Shown piece after piece: positions 1 through 8,538 of a DNA stretch of 64,000 nucleotides. The DNA is from Gammaproteobacteria bacterium. GTDB lineage: Bacteria; Pseudomonadota; Gammaproteobacteria; Chromatiales; Chromatiaceae. Positions within the stretch are counted from its first letter, which is position 1. Each line of letters starts with the position of its first letter. Position numbers and translations under genes: made by a program. The DNA lies in contig JAGRGY010000001.1 of assembly GCA_020445255.1 (NCBI GenBank), positions 83,751-147,750 on the forward strand. Direction: 5' to 3'. The notes under the pieces are model-generated. The model was not told the origin of the DNA. It worked only from the letters and a program-made list of their open reading frames with translations, and did no database searches.

Positions 1-1416
1 TGCCTGGCGATCGGTTTTGCGCTGCCGACGCTTGCGCATATCGGTCACGTGCCGCCGCTGCGCGTGCTGCGGCGTGAACTCGCGGCCCCGGGCCTGTCGG
101 CGTGGGTCACCTGGCTGCTGGCGATCGCGGCGTTCATCGCGCTGATGACTTGGCAGGTGCGGGATCAACGCCTCGCGGTCGCGATGACATTGGCCCTGCT
201 GGCGGCCCTGTTCGTATTGATGGGAGTGGGGCGACTCTTGCTCAGGCTGCTCGATCCGCTGCGGCGGACCGGCGGCACGGCTGCCCTCGGTCTGGCTGCG
301 CTGGCGCGTCACCCGCAGCTCGCGATGCTGCAACTCGGCGGCTTCGGGCTCGGCATTACTCTGTTGCTGCTGCTCGCCGTGGTGCGCGTCGACATTGTGG
401 ATACCTGGCGGTCGAGCCTGCCCGAGGGTGCGCCCAACCATTTCGTCATCAACCTGCAGGCGGATGAGCGCCGCGCCTTCGCGGCATTGCTGAGGGAACG
501 TGGCATACCCAACTCGGGGCTGTACCCGACCACGCGTGCGCGCCTGCTTGCGATCGGCGACCGGCCGGTACGGCCCGACGACTACGTCAACCCGCGCGCG
601 CGACGCCTGGCCGAGCGCGAGTACAGCCTCGGTTTCAGTGCCGATATGCAGAGCGACAACCGCATCCTGAGGGGGCGCTGGTGGGACGACGCGCAATCGG
701 CCGCGCGGCCGGCGTTCTCGGTCGAACAGGGCCTGGCGGACAATCTCGGCATCCACATCGGCGACACGCTGACCTTCGATGTCGCCGGTCAGCAGATCCA
801 CGCACCGGTCACCAGCTTGCGGTCGGTGTCCTGGGATTCGTTCAACGTGAATTTCTTCGTCGTCGGCTCGCCGGCGCTGCTGACCGGGCTGCCGGTCACG
901 TACCTGTCGAGCCTGTTCCTCGACGCGCCCAATGAGCACCTGACGGTCGAGCTCGCGCAGCGGTTTCCGGCCGTATCCGTACTCGACGTGCGACCGATCC
1001 TCGACCAGGTGCGCGCGATCATGGAACGCGGTGCGCTCGCGATCGAGATGGTGTTCGTGTTCACGCTGATTGCCGCGGCACTGGTGACCGCCGCGGCGGC
1101 CGAGGTCAGTCGCGACCAGCGCGCTCAGGAGGTGGCCGTGATGCGCACGCTGGGTGCGTCGCGGCGACAGATGCTGGCTGCCGTGCTGACCGAGTTCGGC
1201 CTGCTCGGGCTGCTCGGCGGGTTGCTCGCGTCGCTGCTGGCCGGCGTCAGCGGCTACCTGATCGCGACCCAGCTGTTCGATCTGCCGGGCCGGATCAGCG
1301 CGGCGGTCTGGTGGTTCGGTGTCGGCGGTGGCACGCTGGTGGTCGCGCTGGTCGGCTGGCTGGCGACGCGGCGCCTGCTTGGCATTCCGCCGATGCGGGT
1401 GCTTAACTCTGAGTAA
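1..1416 (+). CDS. ABC transporter permease, FtsX/YbbP-like (5' truncated by window edge)
   Basis: The frame is open from base 1, so the gene begins before the window and only the C-terminal ~471 residues are visible. The visible part has membrane segments, a large soluble domain, then three hydrophobic segments with the FtsX-type signature near residues 350-390 (short cytoplasmic 'MRTLGASRRQ' stretch) and ends with the P-P-x-R-V-L motif common to these permeases. The repeat of a P-P-L-R-V-L-R motif at bases 49-66 marks the end of the first FtsX unit. The family belongs to macrolide/lipoprotein-type ABC exporters; YbbP normally pairs with the ATPase YbbA, which would lie upstream out of view. 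The substrate cannot be told from sequence. Confidence 0.85.
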   Translation, partial: CLAIGFALPTLAHIGHVPPLRVLRRELAAPGLSAWVTWLLAIAAFIALMTWQVRDQRLAVAMTLALLAALFVLMGVGRLLLRLLDPLRRTGGTAALGLAALARHPQLAMLQLGGFGLGITLLLLLAVVRVDIVDTWRSSLPEGAPNHFVINLQADERRAFAALLRERGIPNSGLYPTTRARLLAIGDRPVRPDDYVNPRARRLAEREYSLGFSADMQSDNRILRGRWWDDAQSAARPAFSVEQGLADNLGIHIGDTLTFDVAGQQIHAPVTSLRSVSWDSFNVNFFVVGSPALLTGLPVTYLSSLFLDAPNEHLTVELAQRFPAVSVLDVRPILDQVRAIMERGALAIEMVFVFTLIAAALVTAAAAEVSRDQRAQEVAVMRTLGASRRQMLAAVLTEFGLLGLLGGLLASLLAGVSGYLIATQLFDLPGRISAAVWWFGVGGGTLVVALVGWLATRRLLGIPPMRVLNSE

Positions 1417-1573
1417 GAAGTCATGAAGGATGCCGGATGCGGCCCGTCGCGTTCCCTGTCGTACCCCGTTCGCCGGATGGCGCCGCCAGCCGACGCCCGC
1501 GTCACCCCCTGAAGATCGCAGCAGCCTCCGGCCCTGCCGCTGCGCACCCGTATCGGGGAAAGCGGGGAAGGCG

Positions 1574-2443
1574 ATGATCGTCGAGTGCTTTGCACGCCGT
1601 ATCATGGCGCCGTTCCAGGGTGTGCTGCAGGTGATTCGCGTCGGCGCAGGCGAGGCCGAGAGCGTCGACGGCATCAACTGGGTGCTGTATGCCGCGCATC
1701 CCGACATCCTGGCGCACTCCGGCCTGTCCGAGGTGCGCTTCGGCACCTGGACGACGAAGCACGGTCTGCGTCGCGCCCAGGTGCGCGGCACCGCTGCCGG
1801 CCACCTGATCGAGCAGATCGGCCAGCCGTTGATCGGTGCGCTGCAGGCCTTTTCGCCGCAGATTCCGTTTCCCTTGCAGGACCGCCGCGAATACTGGTTG
1901 CTCGACGCCGACACCGATGAACCGATCGTGCTGATCGACACGCGCCTGATCGACGAAGCCGTGCCGCCGGCCGAACTGTCGACCTGGCTGCCGGGGCAGG
2001 CGGCGCGCGTTGACTTCGCTGCACTGCACGAACTCGAGCGCCAGATCGCCGCACGTGCCGGCCGCCGGCCGCGTGCCGAATGGTTCGAGCGCCGCGCCGA
2101 CGGCAGCGGCGTCGACAGCGCCGGGCGACGTCACCCGGTTGAGCGTTTCCCGCGTCTGATGCTGGCGACCGACTGGCGCGAGCGGTCCGAGCGCCGCGTC
2201 GCACGCGCCTTCGTCGAATGGTGGGCGCCCGCGCTGCTGCAGCTGCAGCATCTCGAAGACCGAGAGCGCGCCGAACTCGAACGTGCGGCGGCGCGTCGTG
2301 CGTCGACGATGGCGCGATTGTTCCGCCTCTACCCCAAGACCATCGACGAGCAGACCTTGCGTGTCGCCAGGGTGCAGGCGCGCATGCAGGCATCCGGGCC
2401 GCGCGGCGCGCACTACGAGGAGCCCTTTCTTTGGCTCGAGTGA
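1574..2443 (+). CDS. conserved hypothetical protein upstream of tmcA
   Basis: This is a 289-residue protein with no signal peptide or membrane segment, and I do not recognise the family. The N-terminal half is mixed alpha/beta; the C-terminal third is helical and rich in Arg and Glu, with a likely coiled coil around residues 225-260. The ATG at 1574 follows a GGGGAAGG ribosome-binding site. An in-frame ATG at 1430 would add 48 residues of low-complexity Arg/Pro sequence and is unlikely to be used. The 3' end overlaps the start of tmcA, so the two are probably translationally coupled and co-transcribed. Confidence 0.75.
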   Translation: MIVECFARRIMAPFQGVLQVIRVGAGEAESVDGINWVLYAAHPDILAHSGLSEVRFGTWTTKHGLRRAQVRGTAAGHLIEQIGQPLIGALQAFSPQIPFPLQDRREYWLLDADTDEPIVLIDTRLIDEAVPPAELSTWLPGQAARVDFAALHELERQIAARAGRRPRAEWFERRADGSGVDSAGRRHPVERFPRLMLATDWRERSERRVARAFVEWWAPALLQLQHLEDRERAELERAAARRASTMARLFRLYPKTIDEQTLRVARVQARMQASGPRGAHYEEPFLWLE

Positions 2444-4515
2444 ACGGCGCCGGCCGGCGCCTGCTGATCGTTGCGGGAGAGCGGGCCTGGACGGAGCGCT
2501 GGCTTACGGACCGGCTGCACAAGGCAACCGACGGTCCCGCCGACGACCTGTTGTGGGTGGCGCGGTCGGCGCCCGCGCCCTGGACCTGTGTGCCGTCGCA
2601 TGCGGTTTCGCAGCGACTCGGCAGCGAATCCCGGCTGCTGGTGTTCAACGGCCATGACGGGCTGCACCCGGATGCCTTCGCGATCGCCGTCGGCACGTTG
2701 CGCGATGGTGGCGATTGCGTGTTGCTGATGCCGCCGCCCGACACCTGGCCCGCATTCGACGACCCTGATCGACGGCGTTTCGCCGCCTATCCGCGCGTCA
2801 CGGCAGACCTGACGGGGCACTTCCTCGCCCGTCTGCAGCGACTGTGGCGTGTCGAACCCGGCGTGTGCATCGTCACCGCAGATAATCCCGATGCGGCCCG
2901 GCCGCGCCGTGCAGGGCCCGCTCCGGCTGCGGTCGAGATCACGCCGGCGCAGGCGGACGCGATCGCCGCGGTCGCGCACGTGGCGCGCGGTCATGCGCGT
3001 CGACCGCTGGTGATCACGGCTGACCGTGGGCGCGGCAAGTCCACGCTGCTTGGCATTGCCGCGGCAAGCCTGCTGGCCGATGGCCTGCGACGCATCGTCG
3101 TTCTGGCGCCGCACCGTGCGGCCGTGGCGACCCTGTGGCGACACGCGGCACTCGCCGCGGGCCTGCCGCCCTCCGCACCGCGCCGACTCCTGATCGGTGG
3201 CGGAGAGTTGTGCCTCCTGCGGCCGGCGGACTGGCGCGCGACGGAAGCCACAGCCGCCGACCTGGTCGTTGTCGACGAGGCGGCGGCGATCCCGGTTGGC
3301 GTGCTCGAGCGCGTGCTCGCACACGCCAACCGGATCGTGTTCGCGACGACCCGGCACGGCTACGAGGGCAGCGGGCGCGGTTTCGATCTTCGTTTTCGCG
3401 CCGCCCTCGATCGCGCCATGCCGCAGTGGCGGGCGATGCGCCTGAGCGCACCAGTGCGCTGGACGGAGGGAGACCCGTTGGAAAGGCTGTTGAACGCCTC
3501 GTTGGTGCTCGACGCCGAACTCGCCGATGACGCGGCCGCCGTTGGTGATGTGAGCATCGCCCGTTGCGACGCGACGACCCTCGCGAACGACGAGAGTCTG
3601 CTGCGCGCGGTGTTCGGACTGTTGATCACTGCACATTACCAGACCCGCCCGTCCGACCTGCGCCAGCTGCTCGACAACCCGGACGCCGTTCTCTGGCTGG
3701 CACGCGACGGTCAACATGTGCTCGGTGTGCTGCTCGCGCTGCGCGAGGGCGGCATCGATGCGCCGATGGCGAAGCAGATCATGTCCGGTGCGCGGCGCCC
3801 GCGCGGTCACCTGCTGCCGCAGTCGCTCGCGTTCCACGCCGGCTTTGCCGAATGCCTGACGCTGCGCTCCCTGCGCATCCAGCGCATTGCGGTTCACCCT
3901 GCCCGGTCTGGCGAGGGCATCGGCAGCCGACTGCTGGCCGGTGCCCGCACATGGGCCTACCGAAACGCGATCGACCTGCTGGGCTGCGCGTTCGGTGCCG
4001 AGCGTCGCCTGATCACGTTCTGGCGGCGCAACGGCCTGCAGCCGGTTCGCCTGGGCGTACGGGTCGATGCGGCGAGTGCATCGCACTCGCTGTTCATGCT
4101 GCAGGGCATCAGCAACGACGGCGTCGAGCTCGCCGGCTTGGCACACGCGCGCTTCCTCGACGATCTGCCGTGGTCGCTCGGCGCGAGCCTGAGCGACCTC
4201 GATCCGGTGATCGCCGTCGATCTGCTGCGTGGACGCGACTGTGGTGACATCGTCATCGGCGAACGCCAGCGTACCGAGCTGGCACGCCTCACGCATGGCG
4301 CGCGCCAGATCGATACCGCCGACGCGCTGGTGTGGCGGGCACTGGTCTTACGCATGGCTGGCGATGGTGATACCGAGTCGTTGGCGCCCCTGTGTGCATG
4401 GCGGCTGCAGCACCGCAGTGTGGCCGACGTCTGTGCACGCTACGCGATCGAAGGGCGTGACGCACTCGACCGCGCGTTGCGCACCGCGTTGCGTGTCTCG
4501 CCTTCAGACGGTTGA
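2431..4515 (+). CDS. tmcA: tRNA(Met) cytidine acetyltransferase TmcA
   Basis: The enzyme acetylates the wobble cytidine (ac4C34) of elongator tRNA-Met using acetyl-CoA and ATP in the cytoplasm. At ~694 residues it is close to the E. coli enzyme (~670). It has an N-terminal TmcA domain, an RNA-helicase-like ATPase core with Walker A (GRGKST, about residues 199-204) and Walker B (VVVDEAAA, about 280-287), and a GNAT acetyltransferase domain with the acetyl-CoA loop RSGEGIGSR near residue 493. A TTG at 2431 sits 8 bases after AGGAG and is preferred; a GTG at 2440 is the alternative. The start overlaps the end of the upstream gene by 13 bases. Confidence 0.93.
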   Translation: MARVNGAGRRLLIVAGERAWTERWLTDRLHKATDGPADDLLWVARSAPAPWTCVPSHAVSQRLGSESRLLVFNGHDGLHPDAFAIAVGTLRDGGDCVLLMPPPDTWPAFDDPDRRRFAAYPRVTADLTGHFLARLQRLWRVEPGVCIVTADNPDAARPRRAGPAPAAVEITPAQADAIAAVAHVARGHARRPLVITADRGRGKSTLLGIAAASLLADGLRRIVVLAPHRAAVATLWRHAALAAGLPPSAPRRLLIGGGELCLLRPADWRATEATAADLVVVDEAAAIPVGVLERVLAHANRIVFATTRHGYEGSGRGFDLRFRAALDRAMPQWRAMRLSAPVRWTEGDPLERLLNASLVLDAELADDAAAVGDVSIARCDATTLANDESLLRAVFGLLITAHYQTRPSDLRQLLDNPDAVLWLARDGQHVLGVLLALREGGIDAPMAKQIMSGARRPRGHLLPQSLAFHAGFAECLTLRSLRIQRIAVHPARSGEGIGSRLLAGARTWAYRNAIDLLGCAFGAERRLITFWRRNGLQPVRLGVRVDAASASHSLFMLQGISNDGVELAGLAHARFLDDLPWSLGASLSDLDPVIAVDLLRGRDCGDIVIGERQRTELARLTHGARQIDTADALVWRALVLRMAGDGDTESLAPLCAWRLQHRSVADVCARYAIEGRDALDRALRTALRVSPSDG

Positions 4516-4572
4516 CGCATTGCCGGCAGCGACATAAATTCGCGACAAAATACAAAGACAAGGGGGGTTCGC

Positions 4573-5034
4573 ATGCTGCAGGTGGGAGACAAGGCACCGA
4601 CGTTCAATCTGCCCGACGCCGATATGGCGATGGCGGACTCGTCGGAATACGACAGTCGGCCGTATGTCATCTATTTCTATCCCAAGGACGACACACCGGG
4701 CTGCACGATGGAGGGTCTCGAATTCACCGAGCTGATGTCGGATTTCGAGGCCGCGGGCGCTGCGGTGATCGGCGTCAGCAAGGATACCTGCACCAGCCAC
4801 GGTGCGTTTCGCGACAAGTACGGTATCAACGTGCGTCTGCTGGCCGACGTCGAGGGTCAGTTGTGCGATGACTACGGCGTGTGGCAGGAAAAGGAAAAGA
4901 ACGGCGAGCGGAAGATGGGCATCGTGCGATCCACTTTTGTCGTCGATGCGACGGGCACGATCCGCCACGCGATATACGACGTGAAACCGAAGGGCCACGC
5001 CGAACAGGTTCTCGAACTGGTGCGCGGCCTTTAA
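4573..5034 (+). CDS. bcp: peroxiredoxin, Bcp/PrxQ type
   Basis: A 153-residue thiol peroxidase that reduces hydroperoxides in the cytoplasm. The peroxidatic cysteine is C44 in the motif DDTPGCT. Many Bcp proteins carry a resolving cysteine five residues later; here that position is not cysteine (motif GCTMEGLE), but C73 and C98 are present, so resolution must use another cysteine or an external thiol. The start ATG at 4573 follows a strong AAGGGGGG ribosome-binding site. The gene stands 57 bases after tmcA and converges with the CBS-domain gene. Confidence 0.92.
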   Translation: MLQVGDKAPTFNLPDADMAMADSSEYDSRPYVIYFYPKDDTPGCTMEGLEFTELMSDFEAAGAAVIGVSKDTCTSHGAFRDKYGINVRLLADVEGQLCDDYGVWQEKEKNGERKMGIVRSTFVVDATGTIRHAIYDVKPKGHAEQVLELVRGL

Positions 5035-5076
5035 GCGGATCGGGTGGTCGCGCAGTCCACACGCTGCGTTCCGGGT

Positions 5077-5493
5077 TCATGCAAGCAGGCGCTTCATGCC
5101 CTTGATCACGATGTCGGCATAACTGACGATGCCGATCACCTCGCGTGCCTCGACCACGGCCGCGCGATTGAGCTGGTAGCGCTCGAACATGCGTGCGCAG
5201 TAGCGGATATCCATGTCCGGATCGATGCCGATCAGCGGTTTGTTCATGATCTCGTAGATGTTGACCCGCTCGGGTGCGCGGTTGCGGGCCAGTACATCGG
5301 TTGCGATGTCCTCGAGCTCGACGATTCCATATTCGTCATCATCGTTGCGCTTGCGCACGATCAATGCCTTGGAATCGATGTACTTCATCTCGCGCAGCGC
5401 ATCGGCGACGGTCGCGAGTCCGTCCACCATGTCGAACTCGGTTTTCATTACGTCGCGCACGCGAACCAGATCTTTCTCTTCATCATCGCTCAT
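5077..5493 (-). CDS. CBS-domain pair protein
   Basis: A 138-residue soluble protein made of two CBS motifs (about residues 10-65 and 78-135), a Bateman module that usually binds adenine nucleotides such as AMP, ATP or c-di-AMP. It has no catalytic domain, so it is probably a regulatory partner. It is the last gene of a three-gene minus-strand operon: its ATG overlaps the stop of the P-II-like gene by four bases (ATGA), implying coupled translation. Its likely target is the DUF1538 membrane protein encoded first in the operon; this is inferred from position only. Confidence 0.85.
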   Translation of the reverse strand: MSDDEEKDLVRVRDVMKTEFDMVDGLATVADALREMKYIDSKALIVRKRNDDDEYGIVELEDIATDVLARNRAPERVNIYEIMNKPLIGIDPDMDIRYCARMFERYQLNRAAVVEAREVIGIVSYADIVIKGMKRLLA

Positions 5494-5840
5494 AGCTCTT
5501 CCTCGACAATCTGCTGGAGTTTTTCAACCTGGGCGGCGACCCCGACCGCGTCTTCGACATCAATCTGGATCGCGATACCGGAGCCCGGCTTCGACTCGAA
5601 TTCGCCCGCCTCGGCGATCGTTTCCAGAATCGGTCGCGCCATGTGTTCCTCGACCAGGAACAGCAACATGTCGCGCTGGGTATCGAGCGCGAGGCCGAAG
5701 AAGGTCTTGGGCTCGTTGAGCCCCTCGCCACGCGCATTATTGATCACGGTGGCACCGGTGGCACCCGCGGCCCGCGCCGCTTTCAGAATGGCATCGGTCT
5801 TGGTGTCGTCGCTGAATGCAAGCAGTAGTTTGAAATGCAT
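5490..5840 (-). CDS. P-II-like signal protein
   Basis: A 116-residue protein of P-II-like size and beta-alpha-beta architecture, without the canonical GlnB T-loop tyrosine region. P-II proteins are trimers that bind ATP/ADP and 2-oxoglutarate or other effectors and gate transporters. The start was placed at ATG 5840 (first residues MHFKLLLAF), two bases after the DUF1538 stop and with a GAGGA site 8 bases upstream; the longer frame to 5885 only reads back into the DUF1538 gene. The gene is sandwiched between DUF1538 and CBS genes with 2-base and -4-base spacing, which strongly suggests one functional unit. Confidence 0.8.
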   Translation of the reverse strand: MHFKLLLAFSDDTKTDAILKAARAAGATGATVINNARGEGLNEPKTFFGLALDTQRDMLLFLVEEHMARPILETIAEAGEFESKPGSGIAIQIDVEDAVGVAAQVEKLQQIVEEEL

Positions 5841-5842
5841 CC

Positions 5843-7522
5843 TCAAGTTCCTCGTTTGACGGTAGCGGCACGTCGGGCGCGCCATTCAGTTAACTGGGCA
5901 TAGGCCATTACGGTCATCATCGGGAACAGGCTGGCGAACGCGATCAGGCCGAACCCGTCGAGTAGCGCGCTGCGCCCGGGGACGGTGCTCGCCAGACCGA
6001 GTCCGAGTGCGGCGACCAGCGGGACGGTGACGGTCGACGTCGTCACGCCACCTGAATCGTAGGCGAGCGCGATGATCAATCGGGGTGCGTAGAAGGTCTG
6101 GATGACGACGATTACGTAGCCGACGATGATGTACCAGTGCAGCGGCGTACCGCTGACGATGCGGAAGGTGCCGAGCGAAATCCCGATCGCGACACCGATA
6201 GCCACCGCGATGCGCAGACCCATCACGCCGATGCTGCCCGCCGACACCTGATGCGCTTTCAGTGCCACCGCGAGCAGCGACGGCTCGGCGACCGTCGTCG
6301 CGAAACCGATCGCGAACGCGAACAGGTAGACCCAGCGGTAGTCCCACCAGTTCAGGTTGGCGGCGTGATGCGTGACGCTGCTGATGAAGCCGGGATCGGT
6401 CAGCTGCGACGCCATCAGTTTGCCGAGCGGGAAGAGCGCCAGCTCCAGGCCGTCGAGAAAGAATGCGAGACCGAGCAGCACGTAGACGAAACCGCGCAGC
6501 ACCCGGCCGACCCTGGGTACCGGTTTGCGCAGCACGATGATCTGAAAGCCGAAGATGATCAGTGCGATCGGTAGGACGTCGTTGACGGTACCGAACAGCG
6601 TGTGGAACAGCCCGCCGAGCGAGCCGGGCAGCGAAACCAGCCAGGTGGTCAGCGGCCCGAACAGCCAGTCCAGAGCCACCACGAACGGATGCAGCAGCAT
6701 GTCGATCAGAGCCTCGATCTGCCGGACGATCGCGCGGAAGGCCACGCCGAAGGGTCCGTCGAGCTTTTGCGCATTGTCGCCGACGCCGAAGATCCCGTAG
6801 CCCATGACGAAGATCATCGGTGTCAGCGATGCGAACGCGATCAGGCCGAAGCCGTCGACCAGCGGATTGCGGCCCTTGATCGACGACGCCAGACCAACCC
6901 CGAGCGCCGTGACCAGCGGTACCGTGATCGTCGAGGTCGTTACGCCGCCGGAATCGTAGGCGATGCCAATGATCTCCGGCGGCGCGAACACGGTCATGAC
7001 GATGACCCCTACATAGCCGGCGATGATCAGCCAGTGGATGGGCCAGCCGCGGATCACCCGCAATACCCCGACCAGTATCGCGAATCCGACCGACAGTGCG
7101 ACCGTCACGCGCAGGCCCTCGGCGTAGCCCGATTTGGCTTCGGCGTCCTGACCGATCATGCCGCCGGCTGCTGCCACCTCGGCCGCCTCGTCGGCTATCG
7201 CGATCAACGCCGGCTCGGCAATCGTGGTGCCGAAGCCGAGCGCGAACGCGAACAGCATCAGCCAGGTCAGCGAGCCCTTGCGCGCGAACGCGTAGGCCAT
7301 GGTCTCACCGATCGGGAACAGGCCCAGCTCGAGGCCGCGCACGAACAAGGCGAGGCCGAGCGTGACGAACAGCGTGCCGAGCAGGATGTCGGCCATGTTC
7401 GGTATCGGCTGGCGCAGCAGCACGACCTGGAAAAAGGCGATGACGACCACGATCGGGAGCAGGTCGCGGGCGCTGCTGAACAGGGGCGCAAGGAGTAGTC
7501 GCAGTTTGTCCACTGCCGCCAC
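5843..7522 (-). CDS. DUF1538 membrane protein, fused tandem form
   Basis: A 559-residue polytopic membrane protein with two clear internal repeats. Each half contains an AEP(A/S)L motif, followed later by [10 protein letters not shown] and a [11 protein letters not shown](T/F)PM motif. This is the DUF1538 family. From memory, a two-gene DUF1538 pair in Halomonas (UmpAB) was reported as a Na+(K+)/H+ antiporter; here both halves are on one polypeptide. The predicted start is a GTG at 7522 with only a weak ribosome-binding site, so the start is uncertain by a few codons. It heads the operon with the P-II-like and CBS proteins. Ion specificity is not readable from sequence. Confidence 0.85.
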   Translation of the reverse strand: MAAVDKLRLLLAPLFSSARDLLPIVVVIAFFQVVLLRQPIPNMADILLGTLFVTLGLALFVRGLELGLFPIGETMAYAFARKGSLTWLMLFAFALGFGTTIAEPALIAIADEAAEVAAAGGMIGQDAEAKSGYAEGLRVTVALSVGFAILVGVLRVIRGWPIHWLIIAGYVGVIVMTVFAPPEIIGIAYDSGGVTTSTITVPLVTALGVGLASSIKGRNPLVDGFGLIAFASLTPMIFVMGYGIFGVGDNAQKLDGPFGVAFRAIVRQIEALIDMLLHPFVVALDWLFGPLTTWLVSLPGSLGGLFHTLFGTVNDVLPIALIIFGFQIIVLRKPVPRVGRVLRGFVYVLLGLAFFLDGLELALFPLGKLMASQLTDPGFISSVTHHAANLNWWDYRWVYLFAFAIGFATTVAEPSLLAVALKAHQVSAGSIGVMGLRIAVAIGVAIGISLGTFRIVSGTPLHWYIIVGYVIVVIQTFYAPRLIIALAYDSGGVTTSTVTVPLVAALGLGLASTVPGRSALLDGFGLIAFASLFPMMTVMAYAQLTEWRARRAATVKRGT

Positions 7523-7728
7523 TGTGCCAAAAGGACCGGGATACGGCCACTGGTCGCGGTCGATGGCATTGCCATGGATTGACGCCCGACCGGGCTGGTG
7601 GCTGGACAGGTGATGACGGGGTCGCGGTACCTGGCCGCGATGCGCGCGACCCGGTCAGCAGCCGGCTCCGTTGCCGGTCGTCCACCGCCGCAGCCCGGGT
7701 GGCAGCTGCGGGAACCGCGCGCCCGGCA

Positions 7729-8475
7729 TCACGGCGGCCGCCGTTCATGGACGGTACCGGCAACGCGCTGTGCCGAGGGCGCGCCGTACAGCGCATGACC
7801 GAACAGACGGCCGATCCGCTCCCAGACGTCGTCGGGTTGCGCCTCGATGACCACCCGCCGTCCGTCGAACGGGTGGCGGAAGGCGATCCGGTGTGCCATC
7901 AGCAGCAGCCGGTGAACGCCGAATCGCTCGCGGAAAAACCGGTTGTGGCGGCCGTTGCCGTGCGTCGTATCGCCGATCAGGTGGTGGGAGACGTGCTTGA
8001 AATGCTTGCGAATCTGCTGCCGACGACCACTCAGCGGCGTGACGGACAGCAGCGAGTATCGGGCGCTGGGATAGCGATCCACCGCGTACGGCAGTTCGAC
8101 CTTGGCCAAACGCCGGTAGCGGGTCGTTGCGGGCTGCGCAGCGCCGCTGCCGTCGTCGTCGGCCACCGGGTGGTCGATGACACCCTCGGGATCCGGCCAG
8201 CCGCGGGCCACGGCAAGATATTCCTTGCCGACCAGGCGGCCCTCGAACTGCGCCACCATCAGGCGGGCGGCGAGCGGATCGAGCGCGAACAGCAGCACGC
8301 CGGACGTTGCCCTGTCGAGTCGATGCACCGGATACACCCGCCGGCCCAGCTGGTCGCGCAGCAGCTGCAGCGCGAAGACGCGGTCGCGTGAGATCGCGCT
8401 GCGATGGACGAGCAGGCCCGCGGGTTTGTCGACCGCGACGTAGTGGGGGTCGTGAAAGAGGATGTCGAGCGGCAT
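7729..8475 (-). CDS. truC: tRNA pseudouridine(65) synthase TruC
   Basis: A 248-residue RluA-family pseudouridine synthase. The catalytic motif is HRLDRATSG around residues 51-59, with the aspartate as nucleophile. The start at MPLDILFHDP without an N-terminal S4 domain, and the length, fit TruC, which modifies U65 of tRNA, better than the ribosomal RluA/C/D enzymes. The C-terminal ~25 residues are proline/arginine-rich and probably unstructured. The gene is divergent from the sensor kinase, with 63 bases between the two starts. Confidence 0.87.
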   Translation of the reverse strand: MPLDILFHDPHYVAVDKPAGLLVHRSAISRDRVFALQLLRDQLGRRVYPVHRLDRATSGVLLFALDPLAARLMVAQFEGRLVGKEYLAVARGWPDPEGVIDHPVADDDGSGAAQPATTRYRRLAKVELPYAVDRYPSARYSLLSVTPLSGRRQQIRKHFKHVSHHLIGDTTHGNGRHNRFFRERFGVHRLLLMAHRIAFRHPFDGRRVVIEAQPDDVWERIGRLFGHALYGAPSAQRVAGTVHERRPP

Positions 8476-8538
8476 TACGGTGCCTGGCGTGGCCTCGTGG
8501 GGATTCTAATCGACGCGACGGGACGCTATCGTGCGGCC

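Noticed and set aside
2413..4296. Long minus-strand open frame (627 codons) across tmcA
   Set aside because: It is antisense to a well-supported gene; GC-rich codon bias removes stop codons on the opposite strand, and the translation has no recognisable domain.
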